Shown: one piece after another, positions 1-7,890 of the stretch | How the letters are laid out: every line of letters starts with the position of its first letter | Position numbering within the stretch: position 1 is the stretch's first letter | Assembly (NCBI RefSeq): GCF_004209775.1 | Contig: NZ_CP035914.1 | Coordinates: 620,001 to 684,000, forward strand | Reading direction: 5' to 3' | DNA from: Synechococcus sp. WH 8101 | GTDB taxonomy: Bacteria > Cyanobacteriota > Cyanobacteriia > PCC-6307 > Cyanobiaceae | Length of the DNA: 64,000 nucleotides | Notes under the pieces: model-generated | What the model was told of the DNA's origin: nothing | Seen by the model: the letters and a program-made list of their open reading frames with translations, nothing else | Database searches by the model: none | Program-made: the position numbers and the translations under genes

Positions 1-107
1 AGCCGGATCACGCCTGTCTCAGCGCTCAGCACCGTGAGCAAGCGGTCGTGCTCCCCGAGGGGGCCTGCCTTGAGGGCGAGAGCCTCGAGGCGCCGGTCAG
101 TCCCCAC
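1..107 (-). CDS. recO: RecO, N-terminal fragment (runs off the left edge)
   Basis: RecO mediates RecA loading and strand annealing in RecF-pathway recombinational repair. Reading the minus strand from a GTG at 107 gives M-G-T-D-R-R-L-E-A-L-A-L-K-A-G-P-L-G-E, then HDRLLTVLSAETGVIR. This matches the conserved N-terminal OB-fold start of RecO (LKxxPLGExDRLLTVLS). Only about 35 codons lie in the window. The GTG overlaps the deoC-like stop by 11 bases, so the two are probably translationally coupled, an arrangement expected in picocyanobacteria. Identification rests on this short but characteristic stretch. Confidence 0.85.
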   Translation of the reverse strand, partial: MGTDRRLEALALKAGPLGEHDRLLTVLSAETGVIR

Positions 108-801
108 GGGCGTCGTTCGCCTGGGGGCGGCGCAGTTCCTGCAGCAGCGAGGGACCGCGGCTGGTACCGATGGCCGTGGCACCGGCTTCCACCAGGGCGA
201 TGCAGTGGTCGAGCCGATGCACGCCCCCCACGGCTTTGATGCCGCAGCGGCCCCGGCAGAGCATGCGCAGCCGGATGATCTGCTCCGGGGTGGCGGGTCC
301 GCCGAAGCCATGGCCGCTCTGTATGGCGGCAGCACCGGCATCGATCGAAGCCTCCACGGCCAGTTGCAGAGATTCCCCTTCGCAGCGGGTCAGGTCGAGG
401 ATCACAGTCAGTGGCAGGCCGATGCCAGCCAGAGCGGCCAGTTCTTCGGCGAAACAGTTGGTGTCTCCGGCGGCGAGAGCGGCCAGATCCGGTGCCACAT
501 CGAGGGCCTCGGCCCCATGCTCTGCTGCCCATTCCGCCTCCGCCTGTTTCAGGCTGCTCGGCAGGGCCCCGAACGGGAAAGCGATTGAGGCGATCAGGCG
601 TGTGGCACCAGGCGGCCCCAGCCGTTGCCGCACGATCGGCAGGTGGCGAAGGCTCGTGCAGAGCCCGCCCAGGCCGAGCTGGCGGGCGGCATCACACCCC
701 TCCAGGAGCTGATCCGGCATCAGGTGGGGATCGAGCAGGGCCTGGTGGATCAGGGGGGGCAGCTCCGGTAGCTCTCGCTGTCGTCCGGACGCTTGGGACA
801 T
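97..801 (-). CDS. deoC: Deoxyribose-phosphate aldolase-like protein (DeoC family), Schiff-base lysine missing
   Basis: DeoC aldolases make 2-deoxyribose-5-phosphate from acetaldehyde and glyceraldehyde-3-phosphate through a lysine Schiff base in a TIM barrel. The 234-residue protein is about family length. It keeps the ALDVAPDL strand, the second lysine in GIKAVGGVH and the phosphate-binding GTS near the end. At the place of the canonical V-K-T-S-T-G-F it reads I-Q-S-G-H-G-F, so the Schiff-base lysine is replaced by glutamine. The ATG at 801 is preferred to a TTG one codon upstream. It lies between hpf (14-base gap) and recO (overlap). It may be catalytically altered or repurposed. The family call is firm, the activity is not. 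Confidence 0.75.
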   Translation of the reverse strand: MSQASGRQRELPELPPLIHQALLDPHLMPDQLLEGCDAARQLGLGGLCTSLRHLPIVRQRLGPPGATRLIASIAFPFGALPSSLKQAEAEWAAEHGAEALDVAPDLAALAAGDTNCFAEELAALAGIGLPLTVILDLTRCEGESLQLAVEASIDAGAAAIQSGHGFGGPATPEQIIRLRMLCRGRCGIKAVGGVHRLDHCIALVEAGATAIGTSRGPSLLQELRRPQANDARGD

Positions 802-818
802 CAAGGCAATGGTGGTGT

Positions 819-1406
819 TCAGTTCCGAGCCTGAATCACGCCGTAACCGCCATGGTTCCGGCGGTAGATCACCTGCAGGTCGCCCGTGCTGGCATCACGA
901 AACAGGTAAAAGTCGTGATCGATCACGTCCAGTTGGTGCCGCGCCTCCTCCAGGCTCATCGGCGGCATGGCGAAATACTTGCGGCGCACGCCTGGATCAG
1001 GCAGCTGTACCTCCTTGCCATCGAGCAGAGACCCATCGATCGGAGCCGCGTCCGCGATCGCATCGGTCGGCGGTGTCTCGCTGGCCCGATGACCGTTGCT
1101 GTGGTGATGATCGCTGTGGCGTTCCTTGAAGCGACGCAGCTGGCGGCTGAGCTTGCTCGCCACCAGATCAATGCTGGCGTAAAGGTTTTCACTGCGCTCC
1201 TGGGCCCGGATCACCGTGCCATTCGCGAACACGGTGACTTCGGCGGTCTGTTGCGGCACCCGCGGGTTCCGGGCCACCGAGAGATGCACATCCGCTTCCT
1301 TCACCATGTCGTTGTAGTGCTGCACCGCCCGCTCGAGTTTTGACTGGGTGTAGTCGCGCAGAGCAGGGGTCAGTTCAAGATTGCGACCATGGATCAGCAG
1401 CTTCAT
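819..1406 (-). CDS. hpf: Long-form ribosome hibernation promoting factor (LrtA/HPF)
   Basis: This protein dimerises inactive 70S ribosomes in darkness or stationary phase; the cyanobacterial form is the light-repressed LrtA. The 195-residue product has the N-terminal ribosome-binding S30AE domain ([19 protein letters not shown]; about 1-105). A charged His/Ser linker follows ([16 protein letters not shown]), then the C-terminal dimerisation domain ([18 protein letters not shown] to the end, with DFYLFRDA and [13 protein letters not shown]). Length and domain order fit the long form. The start is ATG at 1406. It is transcribed towards deoC and divergent from lipB. Confidence 0.95.
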   Translation of the reverse strand: MKLLIHGRNLELTPALRDYTQSKLERAVQHYNDMVKEADVHLSVARNPRVPQQTAEVTVFANGTVIRAQERSENLYASIDLVASKLSRQLRRFKERHSDHHHSNGHRASETPPTDAIADAAPIDGSLLDGKEVQLPDPGVRRKYFAMPPMSLEEARHQLDVIDHDFYLFRDASTGDLQVIYRRNHGGYGVIQARN

Positions 1407-1418
1407 GGCATCCCTCCG

Positions 1419-2144
1419 GTGCCGGTTGATATCCGCAAGCTAGAGACGCCATCCCCGTCAGCCCAGAGGGCTGCGGCATTTCTTTTTGAGCCCTCTTCGC
1501 CGGTGGCCTTTCCCGAGGCCTGGGGCTGGCAACGCCGCTGGCAGGAGCGGCTGCTGGCGGAGCAGGGTGCTGCTGCCCCGGAGGCGGTGTGGTTGCTGCA
1601 GCATCCCCCTTGCTACACCCTTGGCCGCGGTGCCAGTGAGGAGCATCTGCGTTTTGATCCCTCCACCCCTCCGGCGCCTCTGCATCGGATTGATCGGGGC
1701 GGTGAGGTGACCCATCACGCCCCGGGGCAGCTGGTGGCTTATCCGGTGCTCGACCTGCGCCGGCATCAGCCCGACCTGCACTGGTATCTGCGTCAGCTGG
1801 AGCAGGTGGTGCTCGATGTGTTGCTGGCGCTGGAGCTGCGGGGGGAGCGCATCAATGGCCTGACCGGCATCTGGCTCGAGGGGCGCAAGCTGGCGGCGAT
1901 TGGCGTGGGCTGCCGTCGCTGGGTCACCCAGCACGGCCTGGCGCTCAACGTGAGTTGCGATCTGCGTGGCTTCGAGGCCGTTGTGCCCTGTGGCCTCGTG
2001 GGCCGGGCGGTGGGGAGCCTGAATGCATGGATCCCGGGCCTGACGGTGGCGCAGGTGCAGCCGCTGTTGCGTCAGGCCCTGGCAGAACGCTTCCACCTGC
2101 GCTGGCTTGCCGGCGAGGCCATTGCCGAACCGGAGCTGGGGTGA
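1419..2144 (+). CDS. lipB: Octanoyl-[acyl-carrier-protein]:protein N-octanoyltransferase LipB
   Basis: LipB transfers octanoate from acyl carrier protein to lipoyl domains, the first step of lipoate assembly. Lipoyl domains occur in E2 proteins such as pdhC in this window. Conserved blocks are visible: the substrate loop [17 protein letters not shown], the catalytic lysine in [10 protein letters not shown] and the catalytic cysteine in VVPCGL. The open frame extends upstream to an ATG at 1389, but that codon lies inside the divergent hpf gene. The GTG at 1419 is the more likely start, and a later start before AAFLFEP is possible. It ends 28 bases before the aas start. Confidence 0.93.
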   Translation: MPVDIRKLETPSPSAQRAAAFLFEPSSPVAFPEAWGWQRRWQERLLAEQGAAAPEAVWLLQHPPCYTLGRGASEEHLRFDPSTPPAPLHRIDRGGEVTHHAPGQLVAYPVLDLRRHQPDLHWYLRQLEQVVLDVLLALELRGERINGLTGIWLEGRKLAAIGVGCRRWVTQHGLALNVSCDLRGFEAVVPCGLVGRAVGSLNAWIPGLTVAQVQPLLRQALAERFHLRWLAGEAIAEPELG

Positions 2145-2172
2145 TAGCCCTGGGCGACCCTGTTCCACCGTC

Positions 2173-4119
2173 GTGACATCGTCTGCTGCTCAAGCCACCT
2201 GGACGCCCACCGCTCAAGAGCGCAGCGCCCTGGCCCGTCAGGAGCATGTGCAGGCCCTGGGGCGGGTTGATCAGATCTGGCCCTGGCTGAAGCGGCATCA
2301 CGGTGAAGTGATGGCGGTGGAAGCTCCTCATGCCACCCACGCGGAGCGGTTCAGTTACCGGGAGCTGGCGGATCGGATCGAGCGGGCCGCCGCAGCCTTT
2401 GTCGCCCTCGGTCTCCGCAGCGGGGATGTGGTGGGGCTGTTCGCGGAGAACAGTCCTCGCTGGTTGGTGGCGGATCAGGGTTTGATGCGTGCCGGTGCCG
2501 TGGATGCGGTGCGTGGCGCGGCCGCTCCCGTGGAGGAGCTGCGCTACATCCTTGACGATTGCGGCGCTGTGGCCCTGGTGGTGCAGAACGCTGAGATCTG
2601 GCACCGACTCGATTTGCCGCCGCAGCTGCGTGCCCGCTTGCGTTTCGTGCTGCAGCTGGAGGGAGAAGCCCCTGAGGGTGTGCTCGATTTCGAGGCTTTT
2701 CTCGCCCACGCCGACGTTCAGGTGCCACCTGATCCTGATCAGGGGCGCGGGCGGGAGTCGGCGGCTATCACCACGGCCACGATCCTTTACACGAGCGGTA
2801 CTACCGGCCAGCCCAAGGGCGTGCCCCTGAGCCACGGCAATCTGTTGCACCAAATGCGCAGTCTCGCTTGCGTCGCCCGCCCGGAGCCCGGCACACCGGT
2901 GCTGAGCGTGCTGCCGATCTGGCATGCCTATGAACGCAGCGCTGAGTATTACTTCTTTTCCTGCGCCTGCTCGCAGAGCTACACCACGATCAAGCAGCTG
3001 AAGCGGGATCTGCCCCGGGTGAAACCGGTGGTGATGGTGACGGTGCCGCGCTTGTGGGAAGCGGTGCAGGCCGGTTTTGAGGATGTGCTGAAAACCTTCC
3101 CCGCGTCTCGCCAGCGTCTGTTGCGGGCGGCGCTCGCCAACAGCAGTGCCTATGGCCTGGCTCGCCGGCGCAGCCGCAATCTGATGCTCGAGCCGGTGCG
3201 TCGACGCGACCGGCTCGCGGCCCGGGCCGAAGCGCTGCGGCGCTGGCCCGCCCATGCACTCGCCTCGCGTCTGATCTGGCCGAAGCTGCGGCTCCAGCTC
3301 AGTGGCGGCCAGCTGCGTTATCCGATCAATGGCGGTGGGGCGATCGCCCCCCATGTGGATGCCTTTTTTGAAGCCGTTGGCATCGAACTGCTGGTGGGCT
3401 ACGGCCTCACGGAAACCAGTCCGGTGGTGAGCTGCCGCCGGCCCTGGCGGAATATCCGCGGCAGTTCCGGTCTGCCGATGCCCGACACGGAATTCCGGAT
3501 CGTCGATCCCGACACCCGCACTCCTCTGGGATTTCGCCAGCGGGGGGTGGTGTTGGTGCGCGGGCCTCAGGTGATGGCTGGGTATCTCGGCAAGCCAGAG
3601 GCGACGGCCAAGGTGCTTGATGCTGATGGCTGGTTTGACACCGGCGATCTGGGCATGTTGCTGCCGGATGGTTCCGTGGTGCTCACCGGCCGCGCCAAAG
3701 ACACCATCGTGCTCAGCAGTGGCGAAAACATTGAACCAGGCCCCCTGGAGGAGGCCCTGGTGGCCAGTGATCTGATCGAGCAGGTGATGCTCGTGGTGCA
3801 GGACGAGCGCCAGCTCGGTGCCCTGGTGGTGCCGCGTGCGGCAGCGATGCGGGCCTGGGCGGCGGATCAGGGGCTGCAGCTTGCGGAGGATCTGGGCGGC
3901 AGCCCCGGGGATGACAACCTGCTGCGCCTGTTGCGCGGTGAATTGAACCGCCTGCTCAGCCAGCGCCCCGGATCAAGGGCTGATGAGCGCTTGGCGGGGA
4001 TCGCCCTGGTGGAACCGTTTTCGATTGAGAACGGTCTGCTCACCCAGACGCTCAAACAGCGTCGCGATCGGATCGGCCAGCGTGATGCCGCGGCGATTCG
4101 GTCGATCTACAGCCGTTGA
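2173..4119 (+). CDS. aas: Long-chain acyl-ACP/acyl-CoA synthetase (AMP-forming)
   Basis: This ANL-superfamily enzyme activates fatty acids through an acyl-adenylate. The cyanobacterial member (Aas, slr1609 type) recycles free fatty acids to acyl-ACP. Visible motifs are the P-loop ILYTSGTTGQPKG, the LPIWHAYERS region, VGYGLTETSPVVS, the hinge DTGDLG and a C-terminal GRAKDTIVLSSGENIEP. The start is taken as GTG at 2173 because the upstream in-frame residues (from 2107) are not family-like and overlap lipB. The product is 648 residues, normal for the family. It follows lipB on the same strand with a 28-base gap. Confidence 0.92.
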   Translation: MTSSAAQATWTPTAQERSALARQEHVQALGRVDQIWPWLKRHHGEVMAVEAPHATHAERFSYRELADRIERAAAAFVALGLRSGDVVGLFAENSPRWLVADQGLMRAGAVDAVRGAAAPVEELRYILDDCGAVALVVQNAEIWHRLDLPPQLRARLRFVLQLEGEAPEGVLDFEAFLAHADVQVPPDPDQGRGRESAAITTATILYTSGTTGQPKGVPLSHGNLLHQMRSLACVARPEPGTPVLSVLPIWHAYERSAEYYFFSCACSQSYTTIKQLKRDLPRVKPVVMVTVPRLWEAVQAGFEDVLKTFPASRQRLLRAALANSSAYGLARRRSRNLMLEPVRRRDRLAARAEALRRWPAHALASRLIWPKLRLQLSGGQLRYPINGGGAIAPHVDAFFEAVGIELLVGYGLTETSPVVSCRRPWRNIRGSSGLPMPDTEFRIVDPDTRTPLGFRQRGVVLVRGPQVMAGYLGKPEATAKVLDADGWFDTGDLGMLLPDGSVVLTGRAKDTIVLSSGENIEPGPLEEALVASDLIEQVMLVVQDERQLGALVVPRAAAMRAWAADQGLQLAEDLGGSPGDDNLLRLLRGELNRLLSQRPGSRADERLAGIALVEPFSIENGLLTQTLKQRRDRIGQRDAAAIRSIYSR

Positions 4120-4185
4120 GGGCAGGTCCGCTGGCTTGACCAGCGGGCGCCGGGCTGAGACGCTTGGCGCTTCTTCCCAACATCC

Positions 4186-4629
4186 ATGTCTGACGGCACC
4201 ACCCTGTCGATCAAGCGGTCCATCACGGTGCGCGCCGTGGTGACGCCGGCCTGGAAAGAGGAGGCCGAGCGTGAGCTGAGCAACGCCATTGCCACGAGCG
4301 ATCAGCAGCTGGCCCAGCTGGAGCAGGAGGGACAGCAGGTGGTGGAGGAGATCCGCAGGCAGAGCGCCAACCCCCTCGATCCCCGTGTGCAGGAGCAGGT
4401 GGCTCAGGTGCAGCAGCAGGTGGCCGCCAAGCGGGCCGAGCTGGAGGAGCAGAAGCGGAACGTGCTCCAGCAGCAGGCCCAGGTGCGTGAGCTGGAGATG
4501 GAGCAGATCGTGGAGCAGGGTCAGATCGAGAGCTTCTGCGACCTCAAGGTGGGCGACAACCTGGTGACCAAGATGAAGGTCGCCGTGGTGGTGCGCGACG
4601 GCGTGGTCGAGTCGATCGAGCAGGGCTGA
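4186..4629 (+). CDS. YlqD-like coiled-coil protein
   Basis: A 147-residue acidic and glutamine-rich protein. The N-terminus (LSIKRSITVRAVVTPAWKEE) and C-terminus (VGDNLVTKMKVAVVVRDGVVESI) are beta-rich. The middle, about residues 25-110, is a long heptad-like helix with many Glu, Gln and Leu. This layout matches the YlqD family, common in cyanobacteria and Firmicutes and without an established function. It is the last gene before the island. In its original context it directly preceded pdhC: the displaced pdhC start lies 44 bases after its stop. Confidence 0.7.
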   Translation: MSDGTTLSIKRSITVRAVVTPAWKEEAERELSNAIATSDQQLAQLEQEGQQVVEEIRRQSANPLDPRVQEQVAQVQQQVAAKRAELEEQKRNVLQQQAQVRELEMEQIVEQGQIESFCDLKVGDNLVTKMKVAVVVRDGVVESIEQG

Positions 4630-4673
4630 GCGGACCCGTAAAATCCCCCTACTCAGCCCTTCTGGAGACGGTT

Positions 4674-4691
4674 TTGGCGACCCACGACATC
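4674..4691 (+). repeat. attL: left attachment-site copy
   Basis: The 18 bases here match those at 12322-12339 at 15 positions, with the last ten (CCACGACATC, 4682-4691) identical. The shared core marks the left recombination junction of the island; host sequence with the native pdhC start lies to its left. The mismatches upstream of the core suggest the crossover lies within the ten identical bases, with the element contributing the divergent bases on the right-hand copy. Confidence 0.75.
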
Positions 4692-4703
4692 CCCAGAATG
4701 TAG
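4674..4703 (+). pseudogene. Displaced original 5' end of pdhC
   Basis: TTG GCG ACC CAC GAC ATC reads M-A-T-H-D-I, the usual start of picocyanobacterial PdhC (MATHDIFMPALSSTM). A good ribosome-binding site (GGAG, 4664-4667) stands six bases upstream. After ATC the frame continues Pro-Arg-Met-stop into island sequence. This is therefore the native translation start of pdhC, cut off after about six codons by integration of the element. The intact reading frame resumes at 12322 with a different start codon. The family N-terminus is known; the displacement is inferred from both junctions. Confidence 0.8.
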
Positions 4704-4722
4704 TGGTGGTCTTGTTTTCATA

Positions 4723-4744
4723 GTTGGAGCAGGGGTTGGAACAC
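4723..4744 (+). repeat. Left arm-type repeat (paired GTTGGA boxes)
   Basis: GTTGGA, six bases, then GTTGGAACAC. The same 22-bp arrangement recurs at 12271-12292 in the same orientation with three mismatches, all in the six-base spacer. It starts 31 bases inside the left core, and the right copy ends 37 bases before the right core. A further GTTGGA occurs at 4795. The position suggests arm-type binding sites for the integrase or its directionality factor (inference). Confidence 0.6.
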
Positions 4745-4760
4745 ACACCAGAATCCTGCT

Positions 4761-4788
4761 AACCTCGCATCAATGCTGGTGCGAGGTT
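4761..4788 (+). terminator. Hairpin at the left end of the island, possible terminator
   Basis: AACCTCGCA (4761-4769) and TGCGAGGTT (4780-4788) form a perfect 9-bp stem with a 10-base loop, followed by CTTTT. It would end transcription coming from the host ylqD-like/pdhC promoter before the integrase, or it could be a recombination-complex feature. The T-tract is short, so termination is only moderately supported. Confidence 0.45.
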
Positions 4789-4864
4789 CTTTTGGTTGGA
4801 ACGGATCTCGGAACAACTGGTAGGCAGTTGATAACGCTGTCGTTTGTTCTTACCTGATATTTTT

Positions 4865-6367
4865 ATGCCTAAGATTATTTTCAAGGAATTAACACTAAAC
4901 GATCAAGCATATATCATAAAATATAATCATCGAGACACATTTTATCTCCGAATAAAACGAGATGGCAAAAGATACACGAATGTTTCACTTAAAACAAAAG
5001 ATTTGAATGTTGCAAAGCAAAATGCGTTAGCAACATATTTGCAGATAGCATCAGAACCACCAAAATCAAGAACCAGAAGATTTGGTTTTGTTGCTGCTTG
5101 TGATGAGTTTTTGGATGAGAAAGAGAAAGAGGTTTCTCGCAAACAATTATCTCTAAGATCTCACAATACATATTGCCAACGAATTCGACAGAGAATTATT
5201 CCGTTTGCCAAGTTTGTTGGTGTAAAAAACATTGGTGATATTGATAAGAAGACTTTTGAAGGATATCGGACTTATTATCTTGATATTCAGACCAAAGGTA
5301 AATGGAAAACTGCTACATCTGGACTTGCTCCTTCGACTATTAATTCTGATATCTCTACTCTTCGTGAATTCCTCAACTGGTGCGTGGAAAAAGAATATCT
5401 TGACCCTCGTAAGATTGGTTTAATTAAAAAAGCAATAGACAATACGGATTATCGTGAGGACTCAAACCCAGCATTCTTCCCCGATGAGTTTGCTCGAATG
5501 AAAGATGAGCTATACAAGTTCGATACCAACTGCAAGGATGAAGAAGAAGAATGGAAAAAGAGATGGTTTATAAACTATATTCTTTTCCAGTATCATCTCG
5601 GTTCAAGACCGCATGAAACTGCCAAGATCCGTTGCGGGAACTGCCGAGTTGAAAAACGACCTGATAATAAGTTGAAGGGAATCGTAGAAATTCCTGCTGA
5701 TACCAAGAGAGGAAAGAGAACTGCAATTATGAATGGACATACCCTAAAGAGAATTCAAGATCACTTGCGTAAAGGAATTAAGATTAGGAATCAACAGATA
5801 GAGAAATACAATCAATTCATCAAGGATGAATTATCCCTTGAAGAACTTGGAGTTGATGATGATATAAGCACTTCAGCAAAACCAAATGCTCGTTATTATG
5901 ACAAGGATGGAAAGATTGATCTTGTTAAAGTAAAGAAGAGATTTCCTCGCATTAATCTGAAAACTTTGCAATACGACTTTTTAGATCCTGTTTCTAATGA
6001 TGATCTATTGATGATGAATCCTTTTCTGGTGGGAAGGAAAATGTACCATGCAGAGCATATAAGAACATGGTGGAAAGAGATAATGTCAAAATGTCGGTTT
6101 GACAAAAACTATACTTTGTATTCCTTGCGATCAACTCATATTACGCATATGCTTCTTTTAGAGGGTGCGAGAATCAAGGAAGTTGCTGATAATTGTGGGA
6201 CATCACAAGCAGAAATCGAAAGAACTTACCGAAGATTGAATAATCTTTTGAATATCGATAAACTTGGATTCCATCAGGACAACAAATTTGTATTCCAAGA
6301 TAAGCAAGGTAGAGAAATCATATTTAAACCAGAGATGGATGATGGTTCTTTTGATTATTTGAGGTAA
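4865..6367 (+). CDS. Tyrosine recombinase / phage-type integrase
   Basis: This enzyme is the likely catalyst of integration at pdhC. From the ATG at 4865 it is 500 residues; a TTG at 4844 would add seven. The N-terminal half contains an arm-binding-like segment and a SAM-like core-binding domain (LRSHNTYCQRIRQRIIPF; SPTINSDISTLREFLNWCVE region). The C-terminal catalytic domain shows Arg I in YHLGSRPHETAKIRC, a beta-hairpin lysine in DTKRGKRTAIMNG, the box II variant YSLRSTHITHML (first His replaced) and the nucleophile Tyr in IERTYRRL. Its GC content is near 37%. The att core and arm repeats lie just upstream. It ends overlapping the convergent ribbon-helix-helix gene by 13 bases. Confidence 0.92.
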   Translation: MPKIIFKELTLNDQAYIIKYNHRDTFYLRIKRDGKRYTNVSLKTKDLNVAKQNALATYLQIASEPPKSRTRRFGFVAACDEFLDEKEKEVSRKQLSLRSHNTYCQRIRQRIIPFAKFVGVKNIGDIDKKTFEGYRTYYLDIQTKGKWKTATSGLAPSTINSDISTLREFLNWCVEKEYLDPRKIGLIKKAIDNTDYREDSNPAFFPDEFARMKDELYKFDTNCKDEEEEWKKRWFINYILFQYHLGSRPHETAKIRCGNCRVEKRPDNKLKGIVEIPADTKRGKRTAIMNGHTLKRIQDHLRKGIKIRNQQIEKYNQFIKDELSLEELGVDDDISTSAKPNARYYDKDGKIDLVKVKKRFPRINLKTLQYDFLDPVSNDDLLMMNPFLVGRKMYHAEHIRTWWKEIMSKCRFDKNYTLYSLRSTHITHMLLLEGARIKEVADNCGTSQAEIERTYRRLNNLLNIDKLGFHQDNKFVFQDKQGREIIFKPEMDDGSFDYLR

Positions 6368-6714
6368 CGACCAGTTTCTACTTTTTTCTCCACTTCCTCC
6401 AATCTCTTGAAGATGGTCTCAAAGGTCTCTGCATTGAACTCATCGTTCTCTTCCAGACGCATCACACGACGCATAAGGTCTTGATTGTCCGACGCTGTGG
6501 TGTTGGTAGTGCTCTGCGGTTTTCCAGACGTTGAGGGAGATGGAACAGGCACTCCAGAAGCACCTGAGAGCAACTCTCCTTTGGTTTTGAGGTAGGCAAT
6601 GGCAAGTTGCTCCAGAACCTTCGTGTATCTCTCTCCACGACCCATACAGAAGGATCTGAACTCTTCCAGCACTACTGGATCGAAGTTTGCTGAGAATGCT
6701 CCTGCTCTTGCCAT
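6355..6714 (-). CDS. Ribbon-helix-helix-like DNA-binding protein with C-terminal coiled coil
   Basis: A 119-residue protein. The N-terminal 45 residues (GAFSANFDPVVLEEFRSF, then RYTKVLEQLAIAYLKTKG) have the beta-helix-helix pattern of MetJ/Arc-type proteins. A Ser/Thr/Pro-rich linker follows, then a charged helix with heptads (RVMRLEENDEF, FKRLEEVEKKVE), likely for oligomerisation. Its local GC is near 50%, higher than most of the island. Copies of the element's ATAGGCA repeat lie 11-39 bases upstream of its start, and the same repeats lie upstream of the serine recombinase, so it may bind them. The function is inferred from fold pattern only. Confidence 0.6.
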   Translation of the reverse strand: MARAGAFSANFDPVVLEEFRSFCMGRGERYTKVLEQLAIAYLKTKGELLSGASGVPVPSPSTSGKPQSTTNTTASDNQDLMRRVMRLEENDEFNAETFETIFKRLEEVEKKVETGRYLK

Positions 6715-6724
6715 ACTTCAGCCA

Positions 6725-6753
6725 TATAGGCACTTATGCTACTGGCATAGGCA
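6725..6753. promoter_or_regulatory. Operator-like repeats upstream of the ribbon-helix-helix gene
   Basis: TATAGGCA (6725-6732) and GGCATAGGCA (6744-6753) flank the inverted repeat TATGC-N5-GCATA (6735-6749). The same inverted repeat with the same 5-base spacer and the same ATAGGCA boxes occurs upstream of the serine recombinase (12106-12192). The site lies just upstream of the gene start at 6714, where an autoregulatory operator would sit. Confidence 0.6.
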
Positions 6754-7142
6754 AGGTCGTGAAAAGTTTGCATGACCTTTACGACCCAGAATTTTCAGTA
6801 GAAATTTTTTTTGGTAGAAATAGAACAAGAACTGGATATTGCAAATGTAGGTTAAAGTAGTGATTGATTTTTATCGCATGATCCTGCATATCACGAATAC
6901 TATTATTCATGCACATAGTTTACACGATAATTTGAATACCAAAAGACTATAGTTCTAGAAAATATTATAAAAATAAAAAATTTCTTGCGTACTTGACCTA
7001 TAATTTGAGGATGCATCTCAATCATGAACTAGCAAATTTTCTTACTCGTCTAATTACGAACATCTTGACAATTTTACAACGGAAGAAGTGCAACTAGATC
7101 TTCAAAGCAATGAGAAATCATTTGTTTCCTCTGCGATGCAAT
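6754..7142. other. AT-rich intergenic stretch of the island
   Basis: No convincing gene. It holds a TATAAT box (6999-7004) without a clear -35 partner and a 28-codon frame at 7011-7097 (MHLNHELANFLTRLITNIL...) with GAGG directly abutting its ATG. I regard this frame as too weak to call. The GGTCGT near 6755 is matched by ACGACC near 6781, a possible weak inverted repeat. The stretch separates the convergent-facing left module from the lipoprotein gene. Confidence 0.5.
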
Positions 7143-7652
7143 TCATATTTGCTTGTAGTGCAATGCTTCACAGAGAGAGTCTTTTGCTACAATCAGGATC
7201 GGTAAGGTGCTTTGATAGTACCTTATGCAAATATCTCGATTTTTCACCACTTCATGAGGTGGATAATTCTTCAATAAACGTTTCCCGTATGCAGTGTCAG
7301 GGAAAATCATAAACCTAAATGCATCCACATCTCCCTGATTGCTTTTATGAGTGAGTATATCTATTTTGCCAATCTCAATATTGTTCAATCTTAGGTAGCA
7401 TGAGTTGTGTTTTGACCAAATTCCATACGATGTTCGAGCATTGACCTCCTCATTTGAGTCACAATTGTTTAGAATCTTGTTTCTATGATCTTCATCAAAA
7501 AGAAATCTCTCTTCATCTGATTGAATAGATTGATCAACTTTTTCTGTGTCTTTTACCTCTGGAAGAGATTTGCCTTGATTAACGGTAGAGCATGAAGTTA
7601 ATAATATTGCAAGGAGAATTAGTAGTTTATGCACTTTCCTCCTCTGATTCAC
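7143..7652 (-). CDS. Small predicted lipoprotein of unknown function
   Basis: The N-terminus has a basic start, a hydrophobic stretch (KLLILLAILL) and the lipobox LLTSC followed by Ser-Thr, so the mature protein would be lipid-anchored. The remaining roughly 145 residues have several cysteines (LNNCDSN, HNSCYLRL, RDICIRYY, DSLCEAL) and match no family I recognise. The frame starts with GTG at 7652; a GTG at 7634 directly after AGGAGG is an alternative. The beginning overlaps the end of the upstream ribbon-helix-helix-like gene by 26 bases, so the two are probably cotranslated. Confidence 0.65.
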   Translation of the reverse strand: MNQRRKVHKLLILLAILLTSCSTVNQGKSLPEVKDTEKVDQSIQSDEERFLFDEDHRNKILNNCDSNEEVNARTSYGIWSKHNSCYLRLNNIEIGKIDILTHKSNQGDVDAFRFMIFPDTAYGKRLLKNYPPHEVVKNRDICIRYYQSTLPILIVAKDSLCEALHYKQI

Positions 7653-7815
7653 TTTCCCTGTGATCTAAAATTTCAATATCTGAACTTTGTCTCTTTTTGC
7701 AGAATTCCAATAATGCCTCTCTTGTTATAGAGGCAATCGTTCGATCTTCGATAAATGCCAGTTTTTTAAGAGAAAGGTGAATATCATTGGATACTAAAAG
7801 AGTAATTCTTCTCAT
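7627..7815 (-). CDS. Ribbon-helix-helix-like small protein
   Basis: A 62-residue protein with an N-terminal beta strand (RRITLLVSNDI) followed by two helices (HLSLKKLAFIEDR; ITREALLEFCKKR). This is the CopG/Arc pattern, including the short turn between helices. The acidic tail (HRESESEEESA) is encoded in the overlap with the lipoprotein gene. It is one of several proteins of this type in the island. The 65-bp tandem repeats and a perfect 12-bp palindrome CTCATGCATGAG (7842-7853) lie directly upstream and are plausible binding sites. No toxin partner is evident beside it. Confidence 0.6.
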   Translation of the reverse strand: MRRITLLVSNDIHLSLKKLAFIEDRTIASITREALLEFCKKRQSSDIEILDHRESESEEESA

Positions 7816-7841
7816 GAAATTTTAGTGTCTCTAATTAACCT

Positions 7842-7853
7842 CTCATGCATGAG
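7842..7853. promoter_or_regulatory. Perfect 12-bp palindrome upstream of the RHH-like gene
   Basis: CTCATGCATGAG reads the same on both strands and lies 27 bases upstream of the start at 7815. Dimeric ribbon-helix-helix proteins commonly bind such sites; operator function is inferred from position. Confidence 0.4.
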
Positions 7854-7890
7854 GCAGTCATGTCAATATGAATCGCATGAAATTGGTGCT

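Noticed and set aside
411-1343. Long plus-strand frame of 310 codons
   Set aside because: It is the antisense shadow of the deoC-like and hpf genes in GC-rich DNA; composition is Arg/Pro-rich without motifs.
1389-1418. Upstream ATG of lipB at 1389
   Set aside because: It lies inside the first codons of the divergent hpf gene; the GTG at 1419 or a later start is more plausible.
7011-7097. 28-codon frame behind a TATAAT box
   Set aside because: The Shine-Dalgarno-like GAGG touches the ATG, no -35 box is visible and the peptide resembles nothing; too weak to annotate.
7088-7312. Plus-strand frame of 74 codons
   Set aside because: It runs antisense through the end of the lipoprotein gene, which has a convincing signal and lipobox.
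7627-7815. Antitoxin of a toxin-antitoxin pair
   Set aside because: The overlapping partner has a lipoprotein signal rather than any known toxin fold, and the other neighbours are small helical or RHH-like proteins.
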